NCBI GenBank assembly: GCA_016932035.1
Contig: JAFGDR010000011.1
Span: 1 to 64,000, forward strand
DNA length: 64,000 nt
Direction of reading: 5' to 3'
Source of the DNA: Candidatus Cloacimonadota bacterium
Lineage (GTDB): Bacteria; Cloacimonadota; Cloacimonadia; JGIOTU-2
Shown here: positions 51,576 to 62,700 of the stretch, in pieces
Layout of the letters: every line of letters begins with the position of its first letter
How positions within the stretch are numbered: the stretch's first letter is position 1
The notes under the pieces: model-generated
The model's database searches: none
What the model was told of the DNA's origin: nothing
Seen by the model: only the letters and a program-made list of their open reading frames with translations
Made by a program: the position numbers and the translations under genes

Positions 51576-52905
51576 CTTCTCCCAGAGCTTTGAGTAGGCG
51601 TTCAGCTTCATCAGAAGAGATCGTACCTTTTTCGAGCATATCAAGAATTTTCATTCTGCTCTCACTCATAGATTCTTTTTGTTCTCCATGTTTATGAAAT
51701 GCTTCTTTGACCGATTCCATTGTTTCTTTAAACTTCTTTTTCAGCTCTTCAGCATGTTTTTTATCTTTGATCTCTTCATCGATCTTTGCTTTGATCTTAT
51801 CCTTATTCTTTTCGAGCGTTTCCATCGTTTTTTCAAAGGTTTGAGAAAAATCATAATTCATATTTTTGATGTGATCTTTTGCTTTACTGAATGCTTTTTT
51901 TGCTTGCTCGATTCCTTCTTCGAATGGAATATTATCAAATACGTCAGAGATGTAATCACCAAAACTCGTAAAATCCATATGAGTATCTTTTTGTATTGGC
52001 TCTTTCATCAATTGAATACTGCCGAGTTTATTCTTAATATCGATCTTCACATTTCCAGATCCATTCACCATCTCGATTGTCTGTCCGTCAGTAGTTTTCT
52101 GTCGGTCATAGTCACCATCCAAACCTATTCGGAAATTGCCAAGATGATTCTCTGCCCTGATCGCAAATTCAATTTCCTCGGGTATAATAAGAAGTATTTT
52201 TCCATTCTTATTCATAAATGAATATTTTCCTTTTTCTGTTGGAAGGAATTCATAATACATACTACCATTATTATTTTTGAGATCAGCACTTTCGAAACCA
52301 CCTTCAATAACACGGATCGGACCATTCTCAAGATTGAGGGCAAGCGTACCTTTGCACCTGCTTATCTTGCAGGAACCATTCTCCCCATCGATGTTCATCC
52401 TTCCTTCACTAATTCTAATTGTGATACTTCCATTTTTTGAAGATGCTTCGATATCGCCATTGCACTTTTCGATCTTTAAAGCCCCATTCCGGGTTTTGCA
52501 AGCCAGACTTCCCTGATTGTTTTCCACTCTGATCGAGCCATTTCTTGATTCAAGATCATGGTTTCCCACAAGTTCTTCCAGGCGCAAGCCACCATTTGAT
52601 AATTTTGAGACAAGCGTCGTCTTCCTGGGAACTAATATTTCAATATGAGCTTTTATTGTGTGAATATTATTTGGCAGTTCAAGCGTGATGCTCAGTTCAT
52701 TCTTCTTTCTATTGTAATCTGTTTTAAGCAGATCTTCAAGTGTAAGGTTATCAGGAATGTCTCCTTTTAGTTCTAATGACACATCGAGTGCTGTTTCTTC
52801 TTTGTCATAACCTTGAATGTTAAAACCAACATTCTCGGATTCCAGATTAAGCCGCAGATTGCTTTTTGTATCGATTGTTCGTGTTTCAAGAAAATTTTTA
52901 ATCAT
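51565..52905 (-). CDS. DUF4097-type beta-repeat protein
   Basis: 446 residues. A long right-handed beta-repeat region (about 90-270) has recurrent NGSIRVENN, NGALKIEKCNGD, NGSITIRISEG and NGPIRVIEGG, typical of DUF4097 adhesin-like or LiaF-like proteins. A charged helical segment (about 320-410) and a C-terminal motif KILDMLEKGTISSDEAERLL follow. No signal peptide, so cytosolic unless exported otherwise. Second gene of a three-gene operon after DUF2089 (one-base gap). Confidence 0.8.
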   Translation of the reverse strand: MIKNFLETRTIDTKSNLRLNLESENVGFNIQGYDKEETALDVSLELKGDIPDNLTLEDLLKTDYNRKKNELSITLELPNNIHTIKAHIEILVPRKTTLVSKLSNGGLRLEELVGNHDLESRNGSIRVENNQGSLACKTRNGALKIEKCNGDIEASSKNGSITIRISEGRMNIDGENGSCKISRCKGTLALNLENGPIRVIEGGFESADLKNNNGSMYYEFLPTEKGKYSFMNKNGKILLIIPEEIEFAIRAENHLGNFRIGLDGDYDRQKTTDGQTIEMVNGSGNVKIDIKNKLGSIQLMKEPIQKDTHMDFTSFGDYISDVFDNIPFEEGIEQAKKAFSKAKDHIKNMNYDFSQTFEKTMETLEKNKDKIKAKIDEEIKDKKHAEELKKKFKETMESVKEAFHKHGEQKESMSESRMKILDMLEKGTISSDEAERLLKALGEDDE

Positions 52906-52906
52906 G

Positions 52907-53272
52907 TTAACTCCTTTTTTTTAATTTTTTAATTGCATCATCCACAGAAATCTCCCCTCGTTCGATTTCATCTAAAATTGACTCTGACAAATTCTGTGTT
53001 TTACTTTGTTGCGATGGGCAGAGTACACCAATGACTTCTGCCAGCCGGTTCTTCACCGTCGGATACGAAATACCGAGTGCTTTTTCTACTTCCTTAATAC
53101 TCCCCTGTGCGCAGATGAACACTTTTACGAATTCCTGCTGAGGTGCAGAGAGTGACGCAAGATCACCTACTGCGAAGTTTCCTCTGATCGTGGTATCACA
53201 TTTCGGGCAATGATATTCTTTAATCTCCAATGTGGAATTGCAAACCGGACACTGTTTTAATCTATTATTCAT
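52907..53272 (-). CDS. DUF2089 family regulator
   Basis: 121 residues. A zinc ribbon (CPVCN and CPKCD, about 8-29) precedes a helix-turn-helix region (VEKALGISYPTVKNRLAEVI, about 63-82) and a C-terminal helical motif SILDEIERGEISVDDAIKKL (about 96-115). DUF2089 proteins are predicted DNA-binding regulators; it probably controls this operon. First gene. Confidence 0.87.
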   Translation of the reverse strand: MNNRLKQCPVCNSTLEIKEYHCPKCDTTIRGNFAVGDLASLSAPQQEFVKVFICAQGSIKEVEKALGISYPTVKNRLAEVIGVLCPSQQSKTQNLSESILDEIERGEISVDDAIKKLKKRS

Positions 53273-53390
53273 ATGACCTCACTTTCAATATCAATTATTT
53301 TAATATATTTATTAATTATGTCAAGTAAATTTGAATATTTTTTATATTTATTTATTTTCAAATGAATATTATTGATTTTTTGAATAAATA

Positions 53391-53417
53391 AAAAGACAGG
53401 ACCGAAATCCTGCCTTT
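53391..53417 (-). terminator. Terminator of the RND1 operon
   Basis: CAGGA (53397-53401) and TCCTG (53408-53412) pair around CCGAAA, with further partial pairing outside. On the minus strand a T-run follows. Confidence 0.6.
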
Positions 53418-53438
53418 AAATTAAGATCTTGCTCGTAT

Positions 53439-56400
53439 TTATCCATGTTTTCGACGGGTAAAGATGTTATATACTGAGGGTATCACAATTAGAGTGAGAA
53501 ACATTGAGACAAAGATACCACCGATACTCACAATTCCGATTGCTTGCCTGAATTCCTTACCTGCCGAACCGATTCCCAGCGCCATTGGAAGCATACCCAG
53601 CATAATAGCAAAACTCGCCATGAGGATTGGACGTAACTTGGTGGGACATGCTTCGATAAGTGCTTCTGTCGCTTTCATGCCCTTTTTCCGAAGCTGGTTT
53701 GTATAATCCAGCAGCAGGATTGCATTGTTCACCACAATACCCACCAGCATGATGATTGCCATCATCGAAAAGATATTCATGGTCTGTCCTGAGATATAAA
53801 CTGCTAGGAACACACCGATCAAAGCCAATGGTAAGGTTAACAGAATATACAGTGGCTGTACAAAGCTCTCAAGGATTGCAGCAAGAAGCATATAGGTAAG
53901 GAGTACTGCAATGATGAAGACACGAAGCATTTCAATTGTGGTATCCTGAAGTTCGCTAATACTTCCACCCCAGCTTATTCGGTAACCTTCCGGCAACTTT
54001 ACTTCAGCAAGTTTTTGTCGTATGCCAGCTGCCACTGTACCTTCGGGTACATCTTTTGCAGAAGAACCGCTAAACCTTATAGTAGTATATTTATCCCGGT
54101 GAATGATCTTATTCAATCCTGAAGTAAATTCTACATCAGCAAGTTGTGAAATCCTATAGGTACCATAAGGTGTTACAACAGGAATATTACCAATCTCTTC
54201 TGGCGAATCAACAGATTCTTCAGACAGCTTCACTTTAATATCATATTCTTCACCTTCCGTTTTGTATTGCGAAGCAACGGTTCCTTCTATCGCTGTTCTC
54301 AATGTAAAGGCAAGGTCAAAAATTGTAGCACCTACCTGGGCAAATTTATCACGCTTCGGATATAGTGTGATCTCAGGTTTACCAGCGCGAGAACTGTTAT
54401 CAAAATTTTCCAGTCCATATACGTCAGCACATTTTTCGACGATCTCATTCTTTAGTTCTTCAAGTATTTCGATAACCTGACCCTGCAGAAAGAACTCTAT
54501 ACCTCCTCCACCAATTCCAGATTCCGCATGTACATTGATCTTTGCGTTCGGAATATCCGCTACATCCTGCATCAGAAGAGCTATCATATCATTTGTAGAA
54601 AAATCTCTTTTATCTACATCAACGAGTTTAACTTCTGCACTACCGAGATTTGTGGCTTTATCCACCCATCCCTGAGAACCAATATTCGCGATCATATGTT
54701 TCACTTCAGGATGAGTAGTTATTCTTTCTTCAATTGCCTGGAAGACCTCTGCTGTTTCCTGCAGACTGTACCCCTGAGGTAACTCAACATCAATTGACAG
54801 ATTTCCTTCATCAAGATTAGGCATAAACTCAAATCCTATTCTGCTGGCGACCCCGAAACTCAACACAAAGAGAATAAATGCTATAACTATTGCACCACCA
54901 CTTATAAGCTTTCTACGAAGTAATATTCTAAGAACATTCTTATAGAAATTATCAAGCTGATCGAACATGCGATCAAAACAATGAGCAACTTTGCCTTTCT
55001 TTTTATCATGATCCTCAGGAAGTATCAATGATGCCAGCATTGGAGTGAGAGTAAAGGATATCAAAAGTGAGAAAACTGTAGCAAATGTAACGGTGAGAGC
55101 AAATTCTTTGAAGAACTGACCTGCGATCGAACCCATTGTTGCCAGAGGAAGAAATACGACAATATTCGTCAGGGTCGAAGCAAATACTGCAACTGCTATC
55201 TCTGAAGTTCCTTTATTCGCAGCTTCTTTTCTTCGATTTCCCATTCTGATATGCCTGAAAATATTCTCGATTACTACAACCGAGTTCGTCACAAGTATTC
55301 CCACTGCTGTTGAGAGCCCCATAAGTGTCAGCACATTTATAGTAAAACCTGAGATCTGAAGCAGCAGGAATGTTGAGATGATCGATGTAGGCATTGCGAG
55401 TGCAACAATGATCGTTGAACGGAGATCATGCAGGAAGAAGAAAAGTATAATACCCGTGAGAACGATTCCTAGAATAATGTTTCCAAGGGTATCGTCCACT
55501 GCAGCTTGAATAAAGTCTGCATCATCATCGATTATTGATAACTCAGTATTATCAGGAATCAAAGCTCGGATACCTGGCAGCTCTTTCCGAACCTGATCTG
55601 ATATCTCAACCGGATTACCGTCAACACTCTTTATAATATCGATCTTGATCACATTTTCTTGCTTGTAGTTTTCAAGATTATTGAAATAAGTTGTACGCTG
55701 ACGAACATCAGATCCAGTATCCTTGATCTCTGCGATCTGCCTAAGTTGTTTCACCCCATAATGTGTTGGTATTTCAAGTTCCTCAAGAGTTTTAATATCT
55801 TCAAACCGCCCATTAAGACGAACGGAATATTCCTGATCTGCTTTTGTAAATGAACCACCAGGCATATCAATATTATGAGCTGCGAGGATCTGTGCGAGTT
55901 GTGGTAATGATATTTCATTCTGAAACACTACTTTCTCATCCAGTTCTATGTGTATTTCCCGTTCTCGTCCCCCGCTTAATTCGACCTGAGCAACACCTTC
56001 AATCTGTGACAACCTGTCTTTGAGTAGCTTATCTGCGATTTCATATAATTCAGTTCCAGGTATATTCCCCGTGAACACAAGGTTCATGATGGGTGATGCA
56101 TTAACATCAAAACGTGAAATCACAGGACTTTCTGCGTCTGATGGCAGATTGTTTTTTATTGCTTCAATCTTGTCCTTCACCTCCTGGCTAGCAATGTTCA
56201 CATCTTTTCCAAGCTCGAAACGTATGAGTACAAATCCGAAGTTCTCAACCGCGTAAGATTCAATATAATCAATCCTGCTGATGGTCGAGATCGCATCTTC
56301 GATCTTTTTTACTACCTGAGATTCAATCTCAAGCGGTCCTGCACCAGGATATATCACCTGAACCGTCACAAAGGGAAATTCGACATCTGGCATGAGATTC

Positions 56401-56501
56401 AAGGGTAAGCTGAAATAAGCAAGAAGCCCGAACACGATGAAGACAAGTATAATCATTGTGATCATAACCGGACGATTGATTGATAGTTTTGATAAAATCA
56501 T
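53439..56501 (-). CDS. RND efflux permease, HAE type (RND1)
   Basis: A 1020-residue inner-membrane pump of the AcrB/MexB superfamily. N-terminus: SINRPVMITMIILVFIVFG. Twelve helices and two large periplasmic loops are expected. The helix-4 proton-relay region reads GILVTNSVVVIEN where AcrB has LLVDDAIVVVEN, so both Asp are missing. Helix 10 reads GIVVNNAILLLDY (no Lys). So energy coupling may differ from AcrB. Last of the TetR-TolC-adaptor-permease transcript. Confidence 0.93.
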   Translation of the reverse strand: MILSKLSINRPVMITMIILVFIVFGLLAYFSLPLNLMPDVEFPFVTVQVIYPGAGPLEIESQVVKKIEDAISTISRIDYIESYAVENFGFVLIRFELGKDVNIASQEVKDKIEAIKNNLPSDAESPVISRFDVNASPIMNLVFTGNIPGTELYEIADKLLKDRLSQIEGVAQVELSGGREREIHIELDEKVVFQNEISLPQLAQILAAHNIDMPGGSFTKADQEYSVRLNGRFEDIKTLEELEIPTHYGVKQLRQIAEIKDTGSDVRQRTTYFNNLENYKQENVIKIDIIKSVDGNPVEISDQVRKELPGIRALIPDNTELSIIDDDADFIQAAVDDTLGNIILGIVLTGIILFFFLHDLRSTIIVALAMPTSIISTFLLLQISGFTINVLTLMGLSTAVGILVTNSVVVIENIFRHIRMGNRRKEAANKGTSEIAVAVFASTLTNIVVFLPLATMGSIAGQFFKEFALTVTFATVFSLLISFTLTPMLASLILPEDHDKKKGKVAHCFDRMFDQLDNFYKNVLRILLRRKLISGGAIVIAFILFVLSFGVASRIGFEFMPNLDEGNLSIDVELPQGYSLQETAEVFQAIEERITTHPEVKHMIANIGSQGWVDKATNLGSAEVKLVDVDKRDFSTNDMIALLMQDVADIPNAKINVHAESGIGGGGIEFFLQGQVIEILEELKNEIVEKCADVYGLENFDNSSRAGKPEITLYPKRDKFAQVGATIFDLAFTLRTAIEGTVASQYKTEGEEYDIKVKLSEESVDSPEEIGNIPVVTPYGTYRISQLADVEFTSGLNKIIHRDKYTTIRFSGSSAKDVPEGTVAAGIRQKLAEVKLPEGYRISWGGSISELQDTTIEMLRVFIIAVLLTYMLLAAILESFVQPLYILLTLPLALIGVFLAVYISGQTMNIFSMMAIIMLVGIVVNNAILLLDYTNQLRKKGMKATEALIEACPTKLRPILMASFAIMLGMLPMALGIGSAGKEFRQAIGIVSIGGIFVSMFLTLIVIPSVYNIFTRRKHG

Positions 56502-56517
56502 GATAACCTCAGCTTCC

Positions 56518-57552
56518 TTATTGTATCACTTTGACTTTGACGCCGTCTTTTATCATGTTCAAGCCTTCGGTAATGATCTTATCACCTGATTTCAAACCGG
56601 TAAGTACTTCCACTTCTGTTCCGTTTTGTTGTCCCAGAGTAATTGCTCGTTTCACTGCCTGCCCATCTTTGAGTATATAAACATAATATCCGTTTTCATC
56701 TTCGCGAATATTCTTCCGGGCTACCTTGAGTGCTTCGGCATTGTTGTATACGAGAATTTTGATCCTCGCAGTCACCCCACAGGCGTGTATATTATCAGGA
56801 TTATCAAACACTATATCAACAGGAAATGCCTGCAGGTTACTATCCAGAGCGAGACCGATCTGAGTTACGCTACCGGAAAGGGTGTTTCTCAGCCATGATG
56901 CTTCCGCTTTCATTCCTTTTTTAATATCACAGACCTCCTGCTCCGTAACCCAAACCCGTGCTTTCATCTTTTCTGTATCAGATACAATGAACAAAATATC
57001 TCCGGGAAACACATTATCAGAAACCTTCACATCAACTGTCGTTACAATGCCTGATATGGGAGCTTCCGCTTTGATCATTTTGCGTACTGCATCCCAGTTC
57101 GCTTTGCTCACTTTGTATGCAGTTTCTGCACCATCAAGATCCTGCTTAGAAATTCCACCGATCTCAAAAAGATTTATCAAGCGATCATATGTTGTTTGTG
57201 CATTTTCGTAGGCGGATTTTGCTTGAAGAAATTGTGCCGAAGGAGTATCTTCTGGAAATTCCACCAGCACATCTCCTTCTGTAACCTGTGACCCAACTAC
57301 AGCATTTACTTTTTCAACTTCAGCTTGTACCATACTTGCAACATTTGTCTGACGTATACCTTTAAGGGGTGCATTGTATGAAAGCCATAGTTCGAACGAC
57401 GAAGGTTCAAGGATGAGTATCTTTATTGGAACACCCTCCTCTTTATGTATCTGTTCAATATTTTTGGATGCTATTTGTTCTTTTCTGCTGCAACCTGAAT
57501 ATACAAGAATCAGGATAATTGCAAAGATGATTATGGATTTGTTTTTTTTCAT
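56518..57552 (-). CDS. RND periplasmic adaptor (lipoprotein)
   Basis: 344 residues. Lipobox YSGC (Cys about 21). Membrane-fusion protein layout: barrel-sandwich half (VEKVNAVVGSQVTEGDVLVEF), helical hairpin (SAYENAQTTYDRLINLFEIG), second half (GIVTTVDVKVSDNVFPGD), beta-barrel. It links RND1 to TolC. 14 bp from the TolC gene, 16 bp from RND1. Confidence 0.93.
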   Translation of the reverse strand: MKKNKSIIIFAIILILVYSGCSRKEQIASKNIEQIHKEEGVPIKILILEPSSFELWLSYNAPLKGIRQTNVASMVQAEVEKVNAVVGSQVTEGDVLVEFPEDTPSAQFLQAKSAYENAQTTYDRLINLFEIGGISKQDLDGAETAYKVSKANWDAVRKMIKAEAPISGIVTTVDVKVSDNVFPGDILFIVSDTEKMKARVWVTEQEVCDIKKGMKAEASWLRNTLSGSVTQIGLALDSNLQAFPVDIVFDNPDNIHACGVTARIKILVYNNAEALKVARKNIREDENGYYVYILKDGQAVKRAITLGQQNGTEVEVLTGLKSGDKIITEGLNMIKDGVKVKVIQ

Positions 57553-57566
57553 GTATTCTCCTTGAT

Positions 57567-59000
57567 CTATAATTGGATCCCTATAGCCTTTTTGAGCTGT
57601 TCATAGGAAATAATTGCGTCATATAATGCTTGTAAATGATTAAGACGTGCTGATTTTAACTGCACCTGCGCATCCAGAACTTCAAGTTGAACTGCAACCT
57701 GATTCTCATACCGCGCTTGAGCTATTGTAAATCCCTTTTCTGCAAGTTTCACATTTTGTTTCTGACTCTCTACTTTGAGTTTAGCATTCTTGAATGTCAA
57801 ATAGGAATTCTTGATATCCAGTTCAATTCCTTCTTCGAGCTGAAGATAGGACAACTTTGCCATTTTTAGATCCTGTCTGGCTTTTGCGATCTTTGCTGTA
57901 TTGGAAAATCCTGTAAAGAGCGGTATAGATAGTCCCACTCCTACCTGATAGGTGTCTCCGATATCATCATAGGTGATTTTGTACCTGCCTGATGATCCTG
58001 CATACTTCTGATATTCAGCAGAAATAAAAATATTAGGCAGTAAATTCCCCTTCTGAATGGATAGCACAACCTTGTTGATCTCAACATTTATCGATGCAAG
58101 ATCAAGTTCGATCCTATCTTGTTTACCATGCTGGATTGCTTCTTCAAGCGACATCAGTTTAATTTCTGGAAGAAGAAACTCCCCTGAAAATTCTACTTTT
58201 TCATCCTCTATACCAAGATGATTCTTGAAACTCTCTAATAAAAGGGTATAATTATTTTCTGCTTGAATAACTTCTGGTTCGAGATTTGCTGTCTGCAGTC
58301 TAGCACGCAAAAGGTCATATTCCGAGACCAAACCCTGCGCAAACATATTCTTCACCTGTTGCTGGTACTGATAAGCTAGATCAAGTGCTTCCTTTTGAAT
58401 ATCAACCAACTGCTCCAGAAGCAATACTTTGTAGAACATGTCCTTAGTTTTGAATATTACATCCTGTTGAACAAGCAAGTAATTCTTCTGCTGCATATTC
58501 TTGATCTTACCGGCAATGCGTATTCCTTTGATCAGTTTTCCGCCCATAAACACAACCTGATCCAGTTTGATTTGTGCAAATGCTGCTGCTTCTTTTTGAA
58601 GTTCGGACGGCACGAAATCTGCGAATGCTCCATCCACATAGCCAGCAATGATTTGGTCATTATAGATCTCAAGGCTGTCATTTTCGGTGGGAATACCTGT
58701 AAGGTCTCCTGTGCCATAGATCATATCCGATAGTGACGGGATATCCATAAGTGCTGACTTTGGTAGATGTGATTGTGAGAGTTGATATCCAGCATTCAGA
58801 CTAATCTGTGGCAGCAAACTTCCGCGTATATTATTGTACTCCTGCTTCATTTTTTCAACTTCAGCCCGTGCCTTCTGCAGCTCCTTGTTATTTTCCAGTG
58901 CACGTTGAATACAATCAGAGAGTTTGAGTTCGTACCTCTCAGCCACAAGAAGAGTAGTAAAAATAATAATGATTACTGTAATCAAACTTAACTTTTTCAT
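57567..59000 (-). CDS. TolC family outer-membrane channel
   Basis: 477 residues with a signal peptide (MKKLSLITVIIIIFTTLLVA). OEP repeats are ALENNKELQKARAEVEKMK, GSLLPQISLNAGYQLSQS and YENQVAVQLEVLDAQVQL. Exports substrates through the outer membrane with RND1. 10 bp after the TetR gene. Confidence 0.93.
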   Translation of the reverse strand: MKKLSLITVIIIIFTTLLVAERYELKLSDCIQRALENNKELQKARAEVEKMKQEYNNIRGSLLPQISLNAGYQLSQSHLPKSALMDIPSLSDMIYGTGDLTGIPTENDSLEIYNDQIIAGYVDGAFADFVPSELQKEAAAFAQIKLDQVVFMGGKLIKGIRIAGKIKNMQQKNYLLVQQDVIFKTKDMFYKVLLLEQLVDIQKEALDLAYQYQQQVKNMFAQGLVSEYDLLRARLQTANLEPEVIQAENNYTLLLESFKNHLGIEDEKVEFSGEFLLPEIKLMSLEEAIQHGKQDRIELDLASINVEINKVVLSIQKGNLLPNIFISAEYQKYAGSSGRYKITYDDIGDTYQVGVGLSIPLFTGFSNTAKIAKARQDLKMAKLSYLQLEEGIELDIKNSYLTFKNAKLKVESQKQNVKLAEKGFTIAQARYENQVAVQLEVLDAQVQLKSARLNHLQALYDAIISYEQLKKAIGIQL

Positions 59001-59010
59001 AGAGCTCCTT

Positions 59011-59583
59011 TTACTTTTGAATACCCTGCAATATTATATTAATAGTCTTCTCAACGATTTCCTCGATATCAATATTCACATCCCGAACTAAAATTGTATA
59101 TCCGTAACCTGTCGTTGTACTAATAAGGAGGTAAATCAAAGAATCGATTGAATCAACTTGGAACAATTTTTTCTCGATACCCTCGTTAATGATCTCTTTG
59201 ATCTTTTCGTAGGTAGAGGAAAACAAATTTTGCTTAATTTCTTCAGCCATATCCAGATACTTCATTGGAATATCTGTTTTTCTTAAGGTGTCGATAAATC
59301 TTTTATGCTTTTTATATGAATAAAGCTGGTTGATCATATACCTTCTAATCTTTTCGACCGGATCTTGGATATTTTTCAGATCATCAAACGTTTCTTTCTT
59401 GATGTCATCGATGATATGATACATCAATTGCTCGATGAGATCATCTTTATTTTTAAAATAATAATATAATGCCTGCTGTTTAAAACCGCACTCCTTTGCA
59501 ATGTCATCCAGTGTTGTCTTCTCGATGCCATATTGTGCGAATACCATGTGCGCTGCCTCTAGAATTTCTTCTTTACTAGCCAT
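59011..59583 (-). CDS. TetR/AcrR family regulator
   Basis: 190 residues. The N-terminal HTH TTLDDIAKECGFKQQALYYYF (about 23-43) is followed by a helical ligand-binding domain. First gene of the TolC-adaptor-RND1 operon, so probably its repressor. The probable operator (two ATTTAAAT) is at 59647-59673. Confidence 0.92.
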   Translation of the reverse strand: MASKEEILEAAHMVFAQYGIEKTTLDDIAKECGFKQQALYYYFKNKDDLIEQLMYHIIDDIKKETFDDLKNIQDPVEKIRRYMINQLYSYKKHKRFIDTLRKTDIPMKYLDMAEEIKQNLFSSTYEKIKEIINEGIEKKLFQVDSIDSLIYLLISTTTGYGYTILVRDVNIDIEEIVEKTINIILQGIQK

Positions 59584-59633
59584 AGATATCTCCGATAAAT
59601 GTGTGTTGGCAGAATGGGCAATGATGTGAAAAG

Positions 59634-59673
59634 CATGTCAATATATATTTAAATTTTTGTTAAATATTTAAAT
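59634..59673 (-). promoter_or_regulatory. Promoter/operator region of the TetR-RND1 operon
   Basis: Two identical palindromes ATTTAAAT (59647-59654, 59666-59673), 19 bp apart start to start, and TTGACA on the minus strand (59639-59634). Confidence 0.4.
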
Positions 59674-59720
59674 TTATTGAATAATCAAATATATTTTGAA
59701 AGTACTTTCTGGGTTGATAG

Positions 59721-59749
59721 CAAAAGGCGAGGATTTTCATCCTCGCCTT
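59721..59749 (-). terminator. Terminator of the RND2 operon
   Basis: An 11-bp perfect stem, AAGGCGAGGAT (59724-59734) with ATCCTCGCCTT (59739-59749), loop TTTC. Minus-strand T-run follows. Confidence 0.85.
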
Positions 59750-59772
59750 GTAGATATTTGATGTACTCTTAG

Positions 59773-62700
59773 TTACTTCTTCTTTTTACGTCCACATTCA
59801 ACACACTCGTCGAACTTCTTGTGTGTTTTGAATCTGGTCATACCGAATTTTCCGAATATAGAATCAATATATGAATAGACAACGGGAATGATGAAAAGCG
59901 TAAGCAATGTTGCAAAAGCCAATCCAAATGCAATACTGACTGCAATTGGTTTCCAGCTTTCCACCTGGCTTGATGACGACAGAAGAATCGGCATAAAACC
60001 AGCAATCGTTGTGACCGTTGTCATCAGGATTGGACGAAGACGAACAGTACCTGCGTTTATCAGTGAATTCCAGCGGTCAACACCCCTCTCACGCTCGCTA
60101 TTAACAAAATCGACAAGCACGAGGGAATCATTTACAACAACTCCCGCAAGTGCAAGTACAGCGATCAACGTCATCATTGAGAAGGGCAGACCTGTAATAA
60201 TAAGACCGAATATGACTCCGATGATCGCAAACGGAATCGTGAGCATAACAATGAACGGTTGCACATAGGAATTGAACTTCGCAGCAAGAATCGCAAAGAT
60301 GAGGATCAACGCAACGACTAACGCTACATAGAGTGAATTATATACCTCGGTTCTCTGCTGCGTCACACCGCCATATTGTAACTGATATCCCGGGAAACGC
60401 TCTGTGAAGTTACTGAGTATACCGGTTGTACCGGTAAGGGTATTTCCCTTGAGAATATTCGTTACTTCATCGGGAGTTTGCTTTACCATTTTTCCATTAT
60501 CATCATAGGTTGTTGTATTTCCATTAACAGTTAGAACTCTGTTTCCATTATAATGTTCAATCTGCGAATATCCAGCTGTTATCTCAAAATCTGCCAATTC
60601 TTTCAAGGGAATAAGAGCACCTGTTGTGGTTCTAATTTTAATCTCTTTTAGATCGGAAACATCATCTATCTGATCTTCCTGAACACGTACAACGATGTCA
60701 TATTCATCGAGTTCTCCACCACGGAATTTTGAAACCGGCGCTCCATAGGACGCAATAGACACAACTGATGCGACACTGTTAACATCCAGGCCATACAATC
60801 CCAGTTTATCGTGCTTGGGCAGGATTTTTATCTCCTTTTTGCCGTCATCCATACTCGTTTCCAGATCAGTTACACCGGGAATATCTTCCAAGATGGATAT
60901 CACATAGCTGCCGATACTTTCAAGTTTATCGATATTGTTCCCGATAATTCGCAACTCAATATCAGCATCTGTTGGCGGTCCACCTCTCTCTCCTTCAATA
61001 AATTTGTATGAGAAGAGACCGGGTACAGTATCGAGATATTTCCTGATCGTACCCTTTATCCGTTCGATCGAGTACGTCAGATCATCGGCATCCACCAGAT
61101 CGATCTTTACTTCTGCATTAGATGTTTCAACCTGTGATCTGTGATGTTCTGTGTATTGCCCCACCGTTGCAACAATAGCCTCGACATCCTTACTTTCTTC
61201 CATATTCTGAATGAATCTTTCGATTTGAGATACTACATCATTGGTTTTATCAAGGCTCGTTCCAACGGGTGTTTCAAGATTGAGTATGATGGTTTTAGGG
61301 GTACCTGATGGGAAGAACTCAAATTTAACCAACCCCATTCCGAAAGCGCCAAGTGCAAGCAACAAAGCAGCGATAATGATAATGACAGAAACATATCGAT
61401 ATTTCAAAGCCCTGATAATAAGATATTTATAAACCTTTGTGAGCCATGCATGCAGCTTATGGGTTTTATCTTTTAGATTTTCTCCTTTTTTTCCGCTGAA
61501 ATCTGCTATATGAGAAGGAAGGATGATCAGGCATTCGAGCAATGATGAAAAGAGTGCTATCGAAACAACAATGGGAAACACGCTCATGAACTTGCCCATC
61601 ATACCCTTCATAAGAAGCATCGGCAAAAAAGCTGCAATCGTTGTTGCCACCGCTGCTACCACGGGCCACATGATCTCATTAGTACCTTTAATAGCTGCTT
61701 CTTTTGCACTCATACCCTGCTCGCGATATCGATGTACATTTTCGAGTACGATAATTGCATCATCAACAATCATTCCAATTACAAGAATAAGCGCAAACAA
61801 GCTGAGATTGTTCATGGTTACGCCAAGTAAGTCCATGATCAGGAAGGTCAGAAAAAAACTGAATGGAATTCCCCATGCAGCAAAGAGAGCATTCCTCCAG
61901 CCGATAAAAATGAATAATGTGATGAACACGAGTATGATACCGATCAATGCATTATTACCGAGTGTAAAAAGGCTGTTCTTCACTTCGATCGAGCCGTCGT
62001 TACGCACTTCCAGATTTAAACCGGGTATTTTACCAACAAAATCTTCGGAAGCTTTGCGAACGTTTTTCATCACCTGGATAATATTTCCCTCAGCATCCAT
62101 ATAGATATTAACATTCACTGCCTTATCCCCATTGAGTTTACCTATCGTAACCTGCTCCTCAAGGGTATCTATAACGGTAGCAACATTTCCAATACGAATA
62201 GCTCTGCCATTTTCATCCATACGAACGATCACGTTTTTTATTTCATCCACTGTTTCGAACTCACCAACAGTTCGAATAAGAAATTCTGCGCGCCCGAATT
62301 TGATATCACCAGCCGGTACATTTTTATTTCTATTCGTTATAGCATTAACAATTTCATATATACTCAAACCGTATTGATCGAGTTTGTTCACATCATTTTC
62401 TACCCAGATCTCACGATCCCGCGTACCAGCAATCTCGACATTTGCTATATTCTCAAGATTCAGGATCTCATCTTTGAAGTCGTCTGCAATCTCACGAATT
62501 GCATTTGCAGAAAAATCTCCACCAAGAGCAACTGTACAGATCTCATTAACCTCTCTCATATTAAGACGTACAAGAATGGGATCATCAGCACCATCAGGAA
62601 GATCAGTTGCTTTTTGTATTTCTGTATTCAAATCCGACCAAGACTTCTCGATATCAGCATTCGGTTCCATCCTGATAAAAATTGTCGCTCTTCCAGCAGA

